NCBI GenBank assembly: GCA_030705745.1
Contig: JAUZPT010000205.1
Span: 1 to 5,705, forward strand
From: Bacillota bacterium
GTDB lineage: Bacteria; Bacillota; Bacilli; Bacillales; Cytobacillaceae
Length of the DNA stretch: 5,705 bases
Direction: 5' to 3'
Made by a program: the position numbers and the translations under genes. Of the stretch, positions 4,914 to 5,705 are shown piece by piece; position 1 is the stretch's first letter; each line of letters starts with the position of its first letter. The notes beneath the pieces were generated by a model that searched no databases, was not told where the DNA came from, and was given only the letters and a program-made list of their open reading frames with translations.

Positions 4914-5432
4914 TTATTCCCTGTATTTTAATGCTAATCCTTTTAAGAAGTTCCTCGCGAATTTATCTCCGCATTCTTTATAATTCTTATGGCCTTCTTT
5001 TCGTAATAAAGCGCCCAGTTCTCCTTTTGTTACAAGTATTCCTGCTTTTCCGAATAGATCAAGCATATCCTCACTTGTTAACGCCAGTGCTATTTTTAAT
5101 TTCTTTAGCAGAAGATTATTAACGTTTGCGCTTTTCTTTGAAGACAATGGTGGTGTATCCGGCTGTCCTGGTTTTGGATCTTGTTTTCCTCTTTTAAAAA
5201 TAATAAAGCCATTTAAAAATGACTCGAACATCACATTATTGCATTTTATATTCTCGTCATCTTCAGCTACATCACCTTCATCGTCGTAACTATCTTTTGA
5301 TTTTGTGAGTATCTTTAGCACTTCCGCTTTTGTAAATTCCATCCCACCAAGTTTAAAAATCTCTACCATATCTGTATTTTTTAAATCAAGAGCATATCTT
5401 AATCGAATTAATAGATCATTATTATCCATCAT
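4914..5432 (-). CDS. yehS: DUF1456 family (YehS-like) protein
   Basis: The 172-residue protein has two copies of the DUF1456 module. Copy 1 (about 4-82) has NNDLLIRLRYALDLKNTDMVEIFKLGG and ends FESFLNGFIIFKRGK. Copy 2 (about 104-168) has NNLLLKKLKIALALTSEDMLDLFGKAG, then LRKEGHKNYKECGDKFARNFLKGL. The RKEGHKNYKECGDKF block matches the E. coli YehS C-terminus as I recall it. The two copies align with each other, pointing to an ancient internal duplication. An acidic insert (about 47-62, DSYDDEGDVAEDDE) interrupts copy 1 and is unusual beside the short loop in E. coli YehS. No biochemical function is established for the family; the protein is soluble and alpha-helical by composition. AGGAGG lies 4 nt before the first ATG and 7 nt before the second (5427-5429), so the start may be one codon shorter. 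It is the first gene of a likely operon with the metallopeptidase. Confidence 0.93.
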   Translation of the reverse strand: MMDNNDLLIRLRYALDLKNTDMVEIFKLGGMEFTKAEVLKILTKSKDSYDDEGDVAEDDENIKCNNVMFESFLNGFIIFKRGKQDPKPGQPDTPPLSSKKSANVNNLLLKKLKIALALTSEDMLDLFGKAGILVTKGELGALLRKEGHKNYKECGDKFARNFLKGLALKYRE

Positions 5433-5506
5433 AAAACCTCCTAAATTGCACTTTCTTCAAAATGCCCTACATTTCAATATTAAAAACTCCAAGCATCGTC
5501 CTTACT

Positions 5507-5535
5507 ATTGTATCTCCAAAGCACGCCAAAAACAA
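5507..5535 (-). promoter_or_regulatory. Candidate promoter of the yehS-metallopeptidase operon
   Basis: On the minus strand TTGTTT (5535-5530) is followed by 17 bp and TACAAT (5512-5507), with 3/6 and 5/6 matches. The start would be near 5500, with a leader of about 70 nt. It is the best match in the 180-bp spacer, which otherwise holds only the terminator on its right side. Confidence 0.4.
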
Positions 5536-5608
5536 AAACGTGTCGCTTTTAAACAATGCCCATAAAATTATTAGCTTAACACTTAATAGACATGTTTTAA
5601 ATAAAAAA

Positions 5609-5660
5609 GAGGGACGGTTCTGCTGCTGCAACTAAGGGAGTCAGGAGAACCGTCCTTTTT
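5609..5660. terminator. Bidirectional hairpin terminator, dispersed-repeat type
   Basis: GGACGGTTCT (5612-5621) is perfectly complementary to AGAACCGTCC (5646-5655), enclosing a 24-nt loop. The plus strand continues TTTTTCATT. The minus strand continues CTCTTTTTTATTT, so both directions have a T tract. No plus-strand gene ends here, so the likely client is a minus-strand gene entering from beyond the right edge. The GGGACGGTTCT core resembles an intergenic element I recall as common in Bacillus genomes; this is not verified. Confidence 0.75.
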
Positions 5661-5705
5661 CATTAAAAATATTAGCTTTTTATTTTTTCATCCATTCCAC
5701 TGTGA

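Noticed and set aside
5672..5705. C-terminal codons of a minus-strand gene entering from the right (for example a frame ending VEWMKK with stop at 5680-5682)
   Set aside because: The terminator at 5609-5660 makes such a gene likely, but two frames are open at the edge and eight or so codons cannot decide between them.

Overview
The window is AT-rich with strong AGGAGG-type ribosome binding sites, SigA-like promoters and Bacillus-type gene families. It most likely comes from a low-GC Gram-positive of the Bacillaceae (Bacillus, Neobacillus or Peribacillus-like). This assignment is inferred from style and protein families, because no database could be searched. Every gene I can support reads leftward, on the minus strand.

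Layout from left to right: (1) 1-353, the 5' end of a SelO/YdiU protein adenylyltransferase gene, cut by the window edge. (2) 354-660, a spacer holding a hairpin terminator for the next gene. (3) 661-1023, a small STAS-like protein with a TTG start. It has its own SigA-like promoter at 1067-1095, with GGAT direct repeats phased at 10 bp upstream. (4) 1141-1608, nine consecutive units of exactly 52 bp, each with inverted arms AAAGACAAA/TTTGTC around a GC-rich centre, followed by an inverted-repeat terminator at 1619-1677. (5) 1775-3697, an ABC-F ATPase with two ABC domains, from the family of ribosome-acting translation factors and antibiotic-resistance proteins. (6) 3698-4037, a long leader in front of that gene, with a candidate promoter, a 21-codon leader ORF with its own ribosome binding site, and a 13-bp hairpin followed by six T about 87 nt before the ABC-F start. 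(7) 4176-5432, a probable two-gene operon: a DUF1456 (YehS) protein followed by a YgjP-like zinc metallopeptidase. (8) 5609-5660, a bidirectional hairpin terminator that closes the right side.

The most interesting functional reading is region 6. A leader peptide followed by an intrinsic terminator upstream of an ABC-F gene is the arrangement expected for antibiotic-induced, ribosome-mediated transcription attenuation. That would favour a ribosome-protection (resistance) role over a housekeeping one. The most unusual DNA structure is the strictly periodic 52-bp array, which is not coding and is not CRISPR. Its arms can pair either within a unit or across the unit junction. The operon genes, the STAS-like gene and selO show no obvious functional link to one another.
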